Assembly: GCF_021502655.1 (NCBI RefSeq)
Contig: NZ_JAKFFT010000010.1
Coordinates: 186,001 to 250,000, forward strand
Direction of reading: 5' to 3'
DNA from: Dyadobacter sp. CY347
GTDB lineage: Bacteria; Bacteroidota; Bacteroidia; Cytophagales; Spirosomataceae
Length of the DNA stretch: 64,000 nucleotides
Both the position numbers and the translations under genes were made by a program. A model generated the notes under the pieces. The model ran no database searches. It saw only the letters and a program-made list of their open reading frames with translations, and was not told where the DNA came from. How positions within the stretch are numbered: the first letter of the stretch is position 1; every line of letters begins with the position of its first letter. This document shows positions 34,696-44,371 of this stretch, piece by piece.

Positions 34696-35975
34696 AGATA
34701 CCATTCCTGTTTTCCGTTATTGACAACGCCTCTCACTTTTCCACGCAGCTCTTGTCCCAGAAATGGTGTGTTTTTTGATTTCGAAAAGCTTTTACTAAAT
34801 GTCCAGTTTGTGTCCTTTTCAAAGAAAGTAAGGTTGGCTAATGCGCCTTCTTCCAAAGCAGGATTTTGTAATCTTAAAACATGCCGCGGTCCTGAGGTGA
34901 ACTTCTCAATAATGTCCTCCAATCCCAATCCGCTGTGCATTAACGCAATGGAGAATGCCGTTTCCAGGCCGGTTATGCCAAAGTCAGCATGATCAAATTC
35001 CAGGTTTTTACTCTCCTCATCATGCGGGTTATGGTCCGAAACAATGGCGTCGATCGTTCCGTCGGCAAGCGCTTCCTTAATGGCCTTCACATCGTCAGCA
35101 GAGCGGAATGGCGGGTTTACTTTTAAGTTTGTATCAAAGTCGATGAGATCGCTGTCTGTAAATGCAACCTGATGCGCAGCAATGTCGCAGGAAACGGGCA
35201 AACCATTCTTTTTCGCTTCCCGGATCAGTTCTACGGCTCTTTTTGTTGAAATCAGGGAAACGTGCAATGCAGGGGAATCCGTTTTGTACATGCTCTTTTC
35301 GAGCGCGTATTCCAGCAATTTCAAATCCCTGTTCAGCATCATTTCTTCTGCCAAAGAAGGAATTCCTTTCATGCCGATTAATGTGCTGGTTAAGCCTTCG
35401 TGCATTTGCCCGTAAAGCGTCAGTTGCCTGTCTTCGGGACGGTTCATCAGCAGCGCATTCAGCGGTTGCAGATATAATATGGTTTTCAAAAACAAATCTG
35501 CATTCTGCACCGGATGCTCGCCGTCAGTAAACGCTATGGCGCCCGCTTCGTGCAGATCGATCATTTCGGTAAAATCCACGCCTTCGGCTTTTCGTGTCAC
35601 CGAAGCGGCCACATGCAATTTCACCAGCCCGCCCGAGCCCGATTGGCGGATGTAATTCAATGTGTCTTTGCTATGAACGACGGGCTCTGTATTGGGCAGC
35701 AAAACGATTTCCGTAAAACCGCCATGCGCCGCTGCAGCGCGAACGGATACAAGATCTTCTTTATGCTCAAACCCGGGATCACGTGAAGCCACACGCATAT
35801 CCACCCAGCCTGCAGACATGCACAATCCATTGCCTTCTATCACCTCCGCACCATCTGCGTCCAGGTTATCCCCTATCGATTTAATGTGTTTGCCTTCAAT
35901 CAGAACGTCCTTAATCTGGCCGTTGAACGGAGATTTTTTATCAATGATCTGAACTGAACGGATTAATAATTTCAT
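34692..35975 (-). CDS. pyrC: Dihydroorotase-like amidohydrolase, probably inactive
   Basis: 427 residues from ATG 35975; an ATG at 36008 lies inside the gcvH terminator and is rejected. The fold and many motifs are those of type I dihydroorotase: LPNTEPV, HVSLISTKRAVELI, SDHNPHDEESK and GLETAFSIAL. However, the N-terminal metal-binding HxH is lost: GWVDMRVASRDPG replaces the DxHxHLRxPG pattern. Such proteins may be non-catalytic partners like the PyrC' proteins known with aspartate carbamoyltransferase in other bacteria. A functional dihydroorotase is expected elsewhere in the genome. The name pyrC is given with that caution. Confidence 0.75.
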   Translation of the reverse strand: MKLLIRSVQIIDKKSPFNGQIKDVLIEGKHIKSIGDNLDADGAEVIEGNGLCMSAGWVDMRVASRDPGFEHKEDLVSVRAAAAHGGFTEIVLLPNTEPVVHSKDTLNYIRQSGSGGLVKLHVAASVTRKAEGVDFTEMIDLHEAGAIAFTDGEHPVQNADLFLKTILYLQPLNALLMNRPEDRQLTLYGQMHEGLTSTLIGMKGIPSLAEEMMLNRDLKLLEYALEKSMYKTDSPALHVSLISTKRAVELIREAKKNGLPVSCDIAAHQVAFTDSDLIDFDTNLKVNPPFRSADDVKAIKEALADGTIDAIVSDHNPHDEESKNLEFDHADFGITGLETAFSIALMHSGLGLEDIIEKFTSGPRHVLRLQNPALEEGALANLTFFEKDTNWTFSKSFSKSKNTPFLGQELRGKVRGVVNNGKQEWYL

Positions 35976-35992
35976 ATATGAGTATTCAAAAC

Positions 35993-36018
35993 AAAAAAAA
36001 AGCTCCAAAACGGAGCTT
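35993..36018 (-). terminator. Rho-independent terminator of gcvH
   Basis: Stem AAGCTCC / GGAGCTT (36000-36006, 36012-36018) with a short A-rich loop, followed on the minus strand by about eight T (35993-36000). It ends the gcvH transcript 12 bases after its stop. Confidence 0.88.
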
Positions 36019-36029
36019 CAACCTTAATA

Positions 36030-36410
36030 TCAGGCACCTATAAACTTTTCGTATTCTTCGGCGGACATTAAACCATCCTGATCATCGGGATTGGTCAAAC
36101 TGATTTTCACCATCCAGCCACGACCGTAAGGATCTGTATTCACAAGTTCGGGCTCGCCGTCCAATTCTTCATTTACTTCCAGCACTGTTCCGGCAACGGG
36201 GATAAACAAGTCAGAAACCGTCTTAACCGCTTCTACCGACCCAAAAACCTCGCCTTTTCCCACTGCATCTCCCACCGTGTTGATATCGACGTACACAATG
36301 TCACCCAATTCATTCTGCGCATGGTCCGTAATGCCAATGGTCGCTGTATCGCCATCGAAACGAATCCATTCGTGATCCTCTGTATACTTAAGTTCTGACG
36401 GGAAATTCAT
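36030..36410 (-). CDS. gcvH: Glycine cleavage system H protein
   Basis: 126 residues, normal length. The lipoyl-bearing K63 lies in FGSVEAVKTVSDL, with DHEWIRFDGDTATIGIT at the start and NTDPYGRGWMVKI near the end. The protein carries the aminomethyl group between the P, T and L proteins of the glycine cleavage system; it may also serve lipoate transfer. The gene lies next to sprA as in other Bacteroidota. Confidence 0.96.
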   Translation of the reverse strand: MNFPSELKYTEDHEWIRFDGDTATIGITDHAQNELGDIVYVDINTVGDAVGKGEVFGSVEAVKTVSDLFIPVAGTVLEVNEELDGEPELVNTDPYGRGWMVKISLTNPDDQDGLMSAEEYEKFIGA

Positions 36411-36487
36411 GGTTTAATCAGGTAAGTTGTAAACATCTTTAGTAACGCAAATTACAGGATGTCGGTCGTATTTTCCAAATCAAAAAG

Positions 36488-39400
36488 TTATTCAGCCAAA
36501 TTGAATTTCAACTGCACACCGCCGGACGTGCTTGCACGGTAAAAGGAATTGGAAACCAAAGGATCATTAAATGTCCTGTCGAAATAAAACTGCACGCTCA
36601 AACGGTTGTTAACCATGTAATTAACAGTCGGTCTAAGCTGGAAGTTGATGTTACCCGCAATCGGAATGTTCTCTCCGTCAAACTTCCGCTGGATCGATCT
36701 CGTATCGCGGAAAGTAAGGCCCAGCTGCATGGTCATGTCATTTTTCAGCTTCTTCTTCACCCCATTAATTTTGAACGGAATGGCCACATTGTTTTTGGTA
36801 AAACCAATGTTCACCGTCACATCCTGGTTGAAGAGTTCCGCCATCTGCGAGTTGGACAGGTTCAATGCAATGGTGCGGTCGCGGTTGTATTCAATCCGCG
36901 CGGTAACCCTGCTCTGCGTCCGGAATTCAACCCCAACCAGCGGCTGGAATTTCTCCGACAATGTGATCGTGCTCATCGAAAACACCGGAATGTATTGTCC
37001 CAGCTCGTTCAACCTGGATGACAACGGATATCCGGTTACCGACAGATTCACGTAAAGTGCCTCATAATCCAGTGAAGAAGTAAAGTTACCAACACTGTAT
37101 TGCGACATGTACTTATGGCGCAATGTAAATGAGCTGAAAAGCCGCTTAAAGCCAGCCAGCTGTGAAAGACCATTGTAGCTAAAATCCCAGTTGGGCATAG
37201 GGAATTTCAGGAACGGGTTCGTGCGCACGGTCTGCGGGTCTTTGCCCGTATACGCCGCAAAGAACGACGAGATCAGAACGTCCTGAGACGTCTCATTATA
37301 TTCCCCGCCGGTTTGGTTCTCCGCATTCAAACGATCCCTCAAAATGGCCCGATATGCCCGAAATTTATCAAAAACTGGTGACGAATTATCGCGCTGCGCT
37401 TTTGCAAAAGCCGTGCGGAAAGATAAGAACGACATACTGAACTGCCCGTTACGCAACGGACTCTGCGATACAAACTCGCCGGATGCATCGGGCCGGTAAA
37501 ATTCCTGGTAAGCATCCTGCCGTGTGAGCCGCGCTTCAATGATCAGCCTGAAATCCTTAAACGGTTCCAGTGTGGTGTTGGCAGAAAAATTCTTCGCGAT
37601 AGTTTGCTGGAAAGGCATATTCTGCTGCTCACTTTTTGTGATCCAGCCTTTTTCAGCCGCCTTAATCTGGAAATTCCGGTCTTGTTGCCCAAGGACAAAT
37701 GGCAATCCGGGCGCATTGGTATTATCAATTCCAAAATAGCTTGGTGCGCGCAGGTAACCCGGAAGCGCCGTTGTTTCCTGGATCGAATAACTCACATTAA
37801 TCCCCCGAACGGTCATTAAGGCACGCGTCACGCTTTTCAGAATGTCCGTCGTCCGCATATCAATTTCCTCAATATCACCCGGGCTTCTTGCAAAATTCTT
37901 GCGTCCTGCCGAAGGTGTATTGGCAAATTTTAAATATCTCAGCTTGTTGTAAAGCAGCACAAAATCCACCTTACCCGTAACTCCGCGCTCCTTGCTGTTA
38001 CGGATAATGTCTCCGAACGGCAAGCCTAATGTGTCTTTTAGCCCAAATGCGTTGGCCTGATATTGATAGGCGACAGAATGTTTGTAATCGGCTGTCATCC
38101 AGTCTACAAGTGGAATTTTATCCAATGGCAAGCGGTAAGTAAGATCAATCTTCTGGTCATAATTCTTCATCCTGCCCAGCTTCTTGAAATTGGTCCAGAG
38201 TGAGTCTTTTTTCTCCGCAGAGTTAATGTCGCCCATAGGCTCATCAATGATCGAGTTCGCCGTTGCGTTGTAGCTCAATGTCATATTCCGGGTCAGGTTC
38301 CAGCTCAGGTCGTAATAGCGGTTGAACCAGAAGTATTTTTCATACAGAGGCTGAATTCCGTCTGTGGTCAGGTCGGCATTTCGCAGCTGCGTTTTCAGGA
38401 ACCGGCGGTCTACATCCGTGCGGACGGAAACCATGTTCGGCAGCAATGTCACGTTTACGTCTTTGATAATGTCGGCCCACCTGCTCGTTGCTTTCCAGTT
38501 TTTGAATGGCTCAAAGGGCTTCGGCTGACTGCTATACACGTAAGAAATGCCGCCCCGGTAGTTGCGCTGTGCATATTCCTGCGTAAGAATGTTCCTCCGC
38601 TTGTCGTCACTGAATGCATATGTAAAGGAGAAGTTTTCAAAATCATAGAAATGATTTCTCGCTCCCGGCTTGGTTTTGATCTTCCTGACATTGGAAAAAT
38701 TAATCCCTCGCTTGACGGCATTTTCCTCCACCATACGCCGGTAACCATCCCGTTCCTCATCCGATTGCAGATTTCCCAGCGAAGTTTCCAGCGGCGTATC
38801 CGGATCTAGCGGATTGAAATGCGGCTTTACATTACGCCGGTCATAGCTCAGGAAAAGCGGAATGCTGAAACCCCAGCTTGCGGGCAACAGTTTGTCCAAA
38901 GCAACATTTGTAGACACGCCATATTCCGTCGTAAAATTACGGGAACGCTCTCCTATGCGTTGTTGCACACTTCCAAAACCGAATGTTTCCAGTCTTCCGG
39001 AAGCAGTTAATGTTGCAAAATCTGCCAGTTTCGCATTCAGCTGTGCAATGGCCGCCACGCCCCCCGTATCGTCAAAACCTTCCACGTGCATTTCGTCCAC
39101 CCAGATACAAAAGCTTTTTGCGCGTTCATCCTGGGATTTCGGGTTACGCATCCCGATCATCATGACGCGTACCGAGCTTAGGTCCGGGTTACCGACAACA
39201 GTCAGTTTGTATCTGCCATCCGCTGTTGTGATCGTGTAAGGCACGCTCAGGTTTTTATCCAGCTGGCGGTTGCGCTGTGCTTTGGCTTCGATCAGATCTG
39301 CTAAAGCAATATTCAGTTCATTCTCTTCCGGCCAAACTTCACGATCAACAGCCTGACCTGGCAATGTTGCTTTCAGACTGGAAAGGTCAATTTCGTAATA

Positions 39401-42400
39401 ATTTTGCGTAAGGTCAGTTCCAATCCGCATGAACGCCCCCACCATGCGATCTTCGCTCTGCTCATTCTGCATATGAACATACATACGCAGTCTTTTGCGG
39501 AACAATAAGTCCAGGTTAACATTCTTGAAAACCGCTCGTGAATCACCATCCCGCAGGTCTGTTACACATAAGCTCATCGACTGCTCATTCAACAAAAGCG
39601 GCGGACGCTGTGTGTTATCCTGATCGCGCTTCCAGTCGGGAGGGATCGCGTAAACGTATTTATTTGTCGTGTTTGTTTGTTCCTGCCCATTTTCCTCAAT
39701 GCTCACCGTTCCGACAGTGAACTTTGCATCATAAGGCTCAGGAACTTCCTGTAAACCGGGCGCATCCAGGTTGGATGTATATTTTCTGTATTGCTGACCA
39801 ACCATTTGCAACTGTGCAAAACGAAGCACAACAGGTTGTTGGAAATCAGTCAGATACATACGCATAAAACGGATCGACTTAAAGCCGTTCATATTGCCCA
39901 CAACACCGGAGAATTCCTTGATCGGAACCCGGAAAAGATACCAGCTCTGGCCATCTGCCGTGTTAACCGTTTTATCCACAATATAACCATTACCAACCGC
40001 CAGCTGATTCGGTTTCAGGTCCAGTTCATATTCATAATACGACTCATTATCATTAATCGTATTATCCACGTTCATATCCTCGCCGTCAGGAATATTGGTC
40101 GAAGCGGGCGTCACATCGGCATTCCGGCCCAGGCTTTCAGGAGAGTTGTTCTCCATGCCTATGTAATTTTTATAACGTTGCAGCACTTTCTGGCCCGCAC
40201 TGTCCAGGCTGGCTCCCAGGAAAAACTGGAAATCGTCACCAGACGGGTCATTCAGGATCTGCTCCCGTGCTTGCGCCGTCAGGTTAGCTGGCAGGCGATC
40301 AATGTATCTTTTGAAAAAAGTACGCTCTTCATCATTATTTAACCCATCCAAACCCACATCCTGCCGCTCACGCGCACCGGATTCATTGCTGAATGCATTG
40401 ATCAGATATTGCGACTTCGTTACATAGCCCCAAGCCGTGGAATCAACATTTACACCAACCTGCTTCGGCACAATAGGAAGCCCGTTTTCGAAGTTGTAAC
40501 GCTCGTCAGGAATAACGTCCTCTGAAATATCACCTAAATTGAAAACGAGTTTTCCACCAGTTGTGTTGGGTTTTTCATCTCCGCTCCCATCGCGAACTTT
40601 CCCCAGTTCATTGTTAATAAAAGGATCCAGCATCCAGAATTCGATGCTTTCAATGTTGGCATTATCAAAGTCATTATCCGAAGTAATTGCCCTGCTGATC
40701 GCTCCGAAATTTTGTCTCGGGTTTTTCAAACGGCCATTAGGCAGCAGGTCAACATTGTAGTTGTACATGCCGCGCTCGCTAGGGTAATAAGCAATGTCAA
40801 GGACATTTTGCGGGTAGGAAACGAGTCCGGCAATTGCACGTCGCGGGAAGATCTCGTTTGGCAAATAAAGTCTTTCATAATAGTAATTACGGTCCTCATC
40901 ATCAAGATTACCCGGAGGGTCGTATCCGCCGCCCAGCCCTTGCGCTCCTCCGAAAATGTTATCGACTGTATAAGCAGAGATTTTCGCACGCTTGTAAGCG
41001 TAATCCAATGTTTTGCCATCCGTTCCCTGTCTGAATTTCGGCGGAACGCCTGCTAACCGCCACTTCTGCGGTTGCCTTGAAAGGTCGTAAATAGTTCTGG
41101 TCGCTTCAAAATCATCAACCAATGAACGGTTATTCACATCTTTTGAAACGCCGGGAAGAATTTTTGCAAATTCTCCTTTAAACTGAATGCTCGACATTTC
41201 TTTCGTCTGAATCAAAGGCAATGCATCCAGCCATTTGGTCAGGAACGGCACGTCTTTTCTGAAATTGATATCAAAGCCAAGCATGGTGTTGTTAACGGGC
41301 TCATTCCCAATGGAAACCCTAGTTAAGAAACCAGCAGGACGCTCCCTGTATTTCATAATCGTGGCACCAATGCTCATATCACGGCTCACCACATAATCGA
41401 GGCGCGTTCCCAGCAAGGACCGGATCTGATTTTGGAACATATCAGGCCGTTCGTATTCAATAACGATCTCCCTGCCGGAGTTCATTACGCTGCTATTGAG
41501 TATGCGGACCCGGCCTATTTGTGCTTCAACAATGTAATCGGAACCTGGTGAAAGCGGCACACCACCCGAAGTAACGGTAACTGATGTTTCCAAAACACCG
41601 AATGGAAGCTGAACTTCCGCTCCGCCACTCGATTGATATGAACCCTTAATGAAGAATTTATTGCGCTCCGAAATTTGCTGCGCATCGATCATGGTCGTCG
41701 AATACAGCTCTCCGAACACATATTTATTTCGGAATTGCTCTTCGCCCGCACCAAATTTCCTGGAAAGATTGCTACCAAACGGCTCTAAAACCGGGAAAAT
41801 AATGCGCCCCGATTTACTATCCACCGTAATCCCATCCACAAAATCGAAGTTACCGTCAGGTTGCAGGTCATTAACCGGGTTCAGCCTGTCAAGGCCCATT
41901 AAGCGGATCAACGGAATGTTGGCAATGCTGCTTTCCTGCAAATTGGGGTTGTCGATTCCGGTTTGGTCATCTTTGTAAATGATCCGGAGTTGGAAACCTT
42001 GCTTATCCATCTGGCTGGTTCCCAGTGAATAAATGTTTTTCATCATCAGGTTCCACATCGGAAGCTTTGTATTGTTCCGGATGGTCGATGATTTCAGAAG
42101 TTTTAATGCGATAACTTCATTATCCCTTCGAGCCTGATAATCTTCGGTAAGCTCACCCACTTTGAATGCCCTTCCGTTCAATGTGTATTCGTAGGAAACG
42201 GCCAGCACTTCATCGTTTCGTAAGGTGTTGGTCAAAGAAATGTATCCGAGCTGTGGGTGAAATGTATAGTCGCGATCAGCGATCAGCCTTTTTGCTCCTC
42301 TGAGTAATTCATAGTCCACTGCTTTTTCCAGTCCCAGGCTGGTGATCGCGCTGTTTGTATTATCAACCTGACGAAAAGATTCATTGGTTGTCAATGTCTT

Positions 42401-43651
42401 GTATAGACCATTCGCCGCATTATCAGCTGGCGAGGTGGCGCGGATCGGTTGCAAGCTCGGGTTAGCTGCCTTATAAGGAGCAGGTTCGCCCAAATCGGCG
42501 AAACCAACCACGTTTCTGAGCGATTCCGTTGTGGTTGTGCGATTGGTGACATACACTTCCATACGCGTAACGGTTACGCCCGATGTAATGGTCGGTGTGT
42601 TTTTTAACGAGCTTTCGTAAATGTTCCTGAAATATTGGGACAGGAAGAAATTTCGATTTTCATCATAAGTATCGGCACGCAACTCAAAATCCCGGCTTTG
42701 TGCCCCGCCTCTCAAAACAATTCTTTCCTTACTCGATTTCTGCTGCGAAGCCACAACCGTGGCGCTTAACCTGCCAAATTGAAGATCTGTTTTTAAACCA
42801 AAAAGATTTTGAACACCGGGGATCAACTGACTATTAATCGCCCAGTTAATGTTACCAGCTTCAATCTTGCGGATAAAGCTCTCTTCCGGATTCTTATAAT
42901 TCAGTTTGATCGCATTCTCGAAGTTGAAATTAGCTTTAGTATCAAAGTTGGTTTGGAAACCAAGCTGATCACCCAGCCTTGCATCAAAGTTGATGCTAAT
43001 CTGCTCATTGAAAATGAATTGCGTATTTCTTCTTTGCCTGATCGGAATGGCAGGGTTATCCAGGAACTGGTGCATTAAGCCCAGATCTAGCGAGACAAAA
43101 CCGGTGGGTTTAAAATTGATAAAATCATCCCCCAGTAGCTTGGATAGACCCGGCGGAATGTCCAGTTTAGGCAAAAGTCCTCTCGAACCCATGGCGCTTT
43201 TTCCATCCTGCCTGCCAGCATATTCGCGCAGTAAACTTTTGAATGCGCGATCCTCCTGAATTTTGTCGTATGTGGAAAGATCCATTCTTTCCGGGGCCCG
43301 ATAATTAAAGTTACCGGTCGGGGTTTGAATGCTTTCGGAAACGGCAACCTTACCCGCGCTGTCCAGCTGAATGGAGACATTGGCCGGATCGCGGAGATAG
43401 AATGGAGAACGCGGTCTTGGTTCAGCGACGCGATTGGAATAAAAATCTTTCCAACGCATAATTAGCTGACTGCCAGACCTGTCTATTTTCTTTTTGGAAG
43501 TATCTTCTCTTACAGTATCGGCAATAATTGCCCAGTCCTGCGCCTGCTCGGAATAAGGTTCATTCATATCAACGGATACGCTGGCTAACAGAACAGCGCC
43601 TGTTGATATGGTTATCGCCTTAAAAAGAAAGGAGTAAATCGTTGATGACAA
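36488..43651 (-). CDS. sprA: SprA, T9SS outer-membrane translocon
   Basis: 2387 residues, the expected size for SprA (about 2300-2500). A signal peptide-like N-terminus (STGAVLLASVSVD) is followed by a huge series of beta-strand segments; the known 36-strand barrel of SprA is consistent with this. Recognisable parts include GDKFINFKPTGFVSLDLGL-like DDFINFKPTGFVSLDLG, YLFNEQISINFDARLGDQL-like FNEQISINFDARLGDQ, and many FxGG/RDxN turns. SprA is the channel through which T9SS substrates such as the window's own CBM6/GH-A protein leave the cell. Part of the conserved order ruvA-sprA-gcvH. No frameshift is seen. Confidence 0.96.
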   Translation of the reverse strand: MSSTIYSFLFKAITISTGAVLLASVSVDMNEPYSEQAQDWAIIADTVREDTSKKKIDRSGSQLIMRWKDFYSNRVAEPRPRSPFYLRDPANVSIQLDSAGKVAVSESIQTPTGNFNYRAPERMDLSTYDKIQEDRAFKSLLREYAGRQDGKSAMGSRGLLPKLDIPPGLSKLLGDDFINFKPTGFVSLDLGLMHQFLDNPAIPIRQRRNTQFIFNEQISINFDARLGDQLGFQTNFDTKANFNFENAIKLNYKNPEESFIRKIEAGNINWAINSQLIPGVQNLFGLKTDLQFGRLSATVVASQQKSSKERIVLRGGAQSRDFELRADTYDENRNFFLSQYFRNIYESSLKNTPTITSGVTVTRMEVYVTNRTTTTESLRNVVGFADLGEPAPYKAANPSLQPIRATSPADNAANGLYKTLTTNESFRQVDNTNSAITSLGLEKAVDYELLRGAKRLIADRDYTFHPQLGYISLTNTLRNDEVLAVSYEYTLNGRAFKVGELTEDYQARRDNEVIALKLLKSSTIRNNTKLPMWNLMMKNIYSLGTSQMDKQGFQLRIIYKDDQTGIDNPNLQESSIANIPLIRLMGLDRLNPVNDLQPDGNFDFVDGITVDSKSGRIIFPVLEPFGSNLSRKFGAGEEQFRNKYVFGELYSTTMIDAQQISERNKFFIKGSYQSSGGAEVQLPFGVLETSVTVTSGGVPLSPGSDYIVEAQIGRVRILNSSVMNSGREIVIEYERPDMFQNQIRSLLGTRLDYVVSRDMSIGATIMKYRERPAGFLTRVSIGNEPVNNTMLGFDINFRKDVPFLTKWLDALPLIQTKEMSSIQFKGEFAKILPGVSKDVNNRSLVDDFEATRTIYDLSRQPQKWRLAGVPPKFRQGTDGKTLDYAYKRAKISAYTVDNIFGGAQGLGGGYDPPGNLDDEDRNYYYERLYLPNEIFPRRAIAGLVSYPQNVLDIAYYPSERGMYNYNVDLLPNGRLKNPRQNFGAISRAITSDNDFDNANIESIEFWMLDPFINNELGKVRDGSGDEKPNTTGGKLVFNLGDISEDVIPDERYNFENGLPIVPKQVGVNVDSTAWGYVTKSQYLINAFSNESGARERQDVGLDGLNNDEERTFFKRYIDRLPANLTAQAREQILNDPSGDDFQFFLGASLDSAGQKVLQRYKNYIGMENNSPESLGRNADVTPASTNIPDGEDMNVDNTINDNESYYEYELDLKPNQLAVGNGYIVDKTVNTADGQSWYLFRVPIKEFSGVVGNMNGFKSIRFMRMYLTDFQQPVVLRFAQLQMVGQQYRKYTSNLDAPGLQEVPEPYDAKFTVGTVSIEENGQEQTNTTNKYVYAIPPDWKRDQDNTQRPPLLLNEQSMSLCVTDLRDGDSRAVFKNVNLDLLFRKRLRMYVHMQNEQSEDRMVGAFMRIGTDLTQNYYEIDLSSLKATLPGQAVDREVWPEENELNIALADLIEAKAQRNRQLDKNLSVPYTITTADGRYKLTVVGNPDLSSVRVMMIGMRNPKSQDERAKSFCIWVDEMHVEGFDDTGGVAAIAQLNAKLADFATLTASGRLETFGFGSVQQRIGERSRNFTTEYGVSTNVALDKLLPASWGFSIPLFLSYDRRNVKPHFNPLDPDTPLETSLGNLQSDEERDGYRRMVEENAVKRGINFSNVRKIKTKPGARNHFYDFENFSFTYAFSDDKRRNILTQEYAQRNYRGGISYVYSSQPKPFEPFKNWKATSRWADIIKDVNVTLLPNMVSVRTDVDRRFLKTQLRNADLTTDGIQPLYEKYFWFNRYYDLSWNLTRNMTLSYNATANSIIDEPMGDINSAEKKDSLWTNFKKLGRMKNYDQKIDLTYRLPLDKIPLVDWMTADYKHSVAYQYQANAFGLKDTLGLPFGDIIRNSKERGVTGKVDFVLLYNKLRYLKFANTPSAGRKNFARSPGDIEEIDMRTTDILKSVTRALMTVRGINVSYSIQETTALPGYLRAPSYFGIDNTNAPGLPFVLGQQDRNFQIKAAEKGWITKSEQQNMPFQQTIAKNFSANTTLEPFKDFRLIIEARLTRQDAYQEFYRPDASGEFVSQSPLRNGQFSMSFLSFRTAFAKAQRDNSSPVFDKFRAYRAILRDRLNAENQTGGEYNETSQDVLISSFFAAYTGKDPQTVRTNPFLKFPMPNWDFSYNGLSQLAGFKRLFSSFTLRHKYMSQYSVGNFTSSLDYEALYVNLSVTGYPLSSRLNELGQYIPVFSMSTITLSEKFQPLVGVEFRTQSRVTARIEYNRDRTIALNLSNSQMAELFNQDVTVNIGFTKNNVAIPFKINGVKKKLKNDMTMQLGLTFRDTRSIQRKFDGENIPIAGNINFQLRPTVNYMVNNRLSVQFYFDRTFNDPLVSNSFYRASTSGGVQLKFNLAE

Positions 43652-43749
43652 GGTATTATACTTATTTAGAGAAGGTTGCAGCTACAATCAAATCCATCAA
43701 AACGACTTTACTATCGTAAATTTTTTTACCAAATATCATTACAGTTCGG

Positions 43750-44340
43750 TTATCGAAGTGCCAGTTTTATAAGATTCTCAACGGTGATCGCCTGACCTTC
43801 ACGCTTGATGATGGCGTCAAGGCTTTTTTCTGCGGTGGCTTTGGGAATTCCCAATGTAACCAGTGCAGCAAGTGCCTCACTTTTCACAGTGCCGGAAGGA
43901 TTGTCTATGGTCCTTGGACCGGTAGACACCATATCTTCCTTGCGAATTTTATCCCTTAGTTCAAGTATTACGCGTTGAGCAGTTTTGGACCCGATGCCTT
44001 TAATCGACTGGATCAATCGCAGGTCTTCATCTATTATTCCTTGTCGTATTTCCGATGAAGAAAGCGACGATAACATAACCAGGGCCGTTGATGGCCCCAC
44101 CCCTGAAATGCCTATCAGGTCCAGGAAAAGCTTTTTTTCATCATTTCCCCAAAACCCATATAGTATGTGGGCATCCTCCCGTATATTCAGGTACGTTACA
44201 AGCTTGCAACGCTCGCCCAGTTCAGGCAGTGAAGTATAGGTTTGTAATGAAATCCGAACTTCATAGCCAATTCCGTTTACATCAATAATGGCATAAGCCG
44301 GATCTTTGTAGACTACAGTTCCGTTAACGTAGGCAATCAT
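43750..44340 (-). CDS. ruvA: Holliday junction branch migration protein RuvA
   Basis: 196 residues, typical. Domain I has YVNGTVVYKDPAYAIIDVNGIGYEVRIS; the two helix-hairpin-helix motifs are LIGISGVGPSTALVML and SIKGIGSKTAQRVILELRDKI; the C-terminal domain III (KSEALAALVTLGI) contacts RuvB. It binds four-way junctions with RuvB as motor. Its gene lies just downstream of the transglycosylase and before sprA. Confidence 0.96.
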   Translation of the reverse strand: MIAYVNGTVVYKDPAYAIIDVNGIGYEVRISLQTYTSLPELGERCKLVTYLNIREDAHILYGFWGNDEKKLFLDLIGISGVGPSTALVMLSSLSSSEIRQGIIDEDLRLIQSIKGIGSKTAQRVILELRDKIRKEDMVSTGPRTIDNPSGTVKSEALAALVTLGIPKATAEKSLDAIIKREGQAITVENLIKLALR

Positions 44341-44371
44341 ATAAATAGTATGTGTAAATGACGCTTGTTCA

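Noticed and set aside
38819..39239. Plus-strand frames inside sprA
   Set aside because: They are shadows of sprA; the minus-strand frame is continuous over 2387 codons with clear SprA features.
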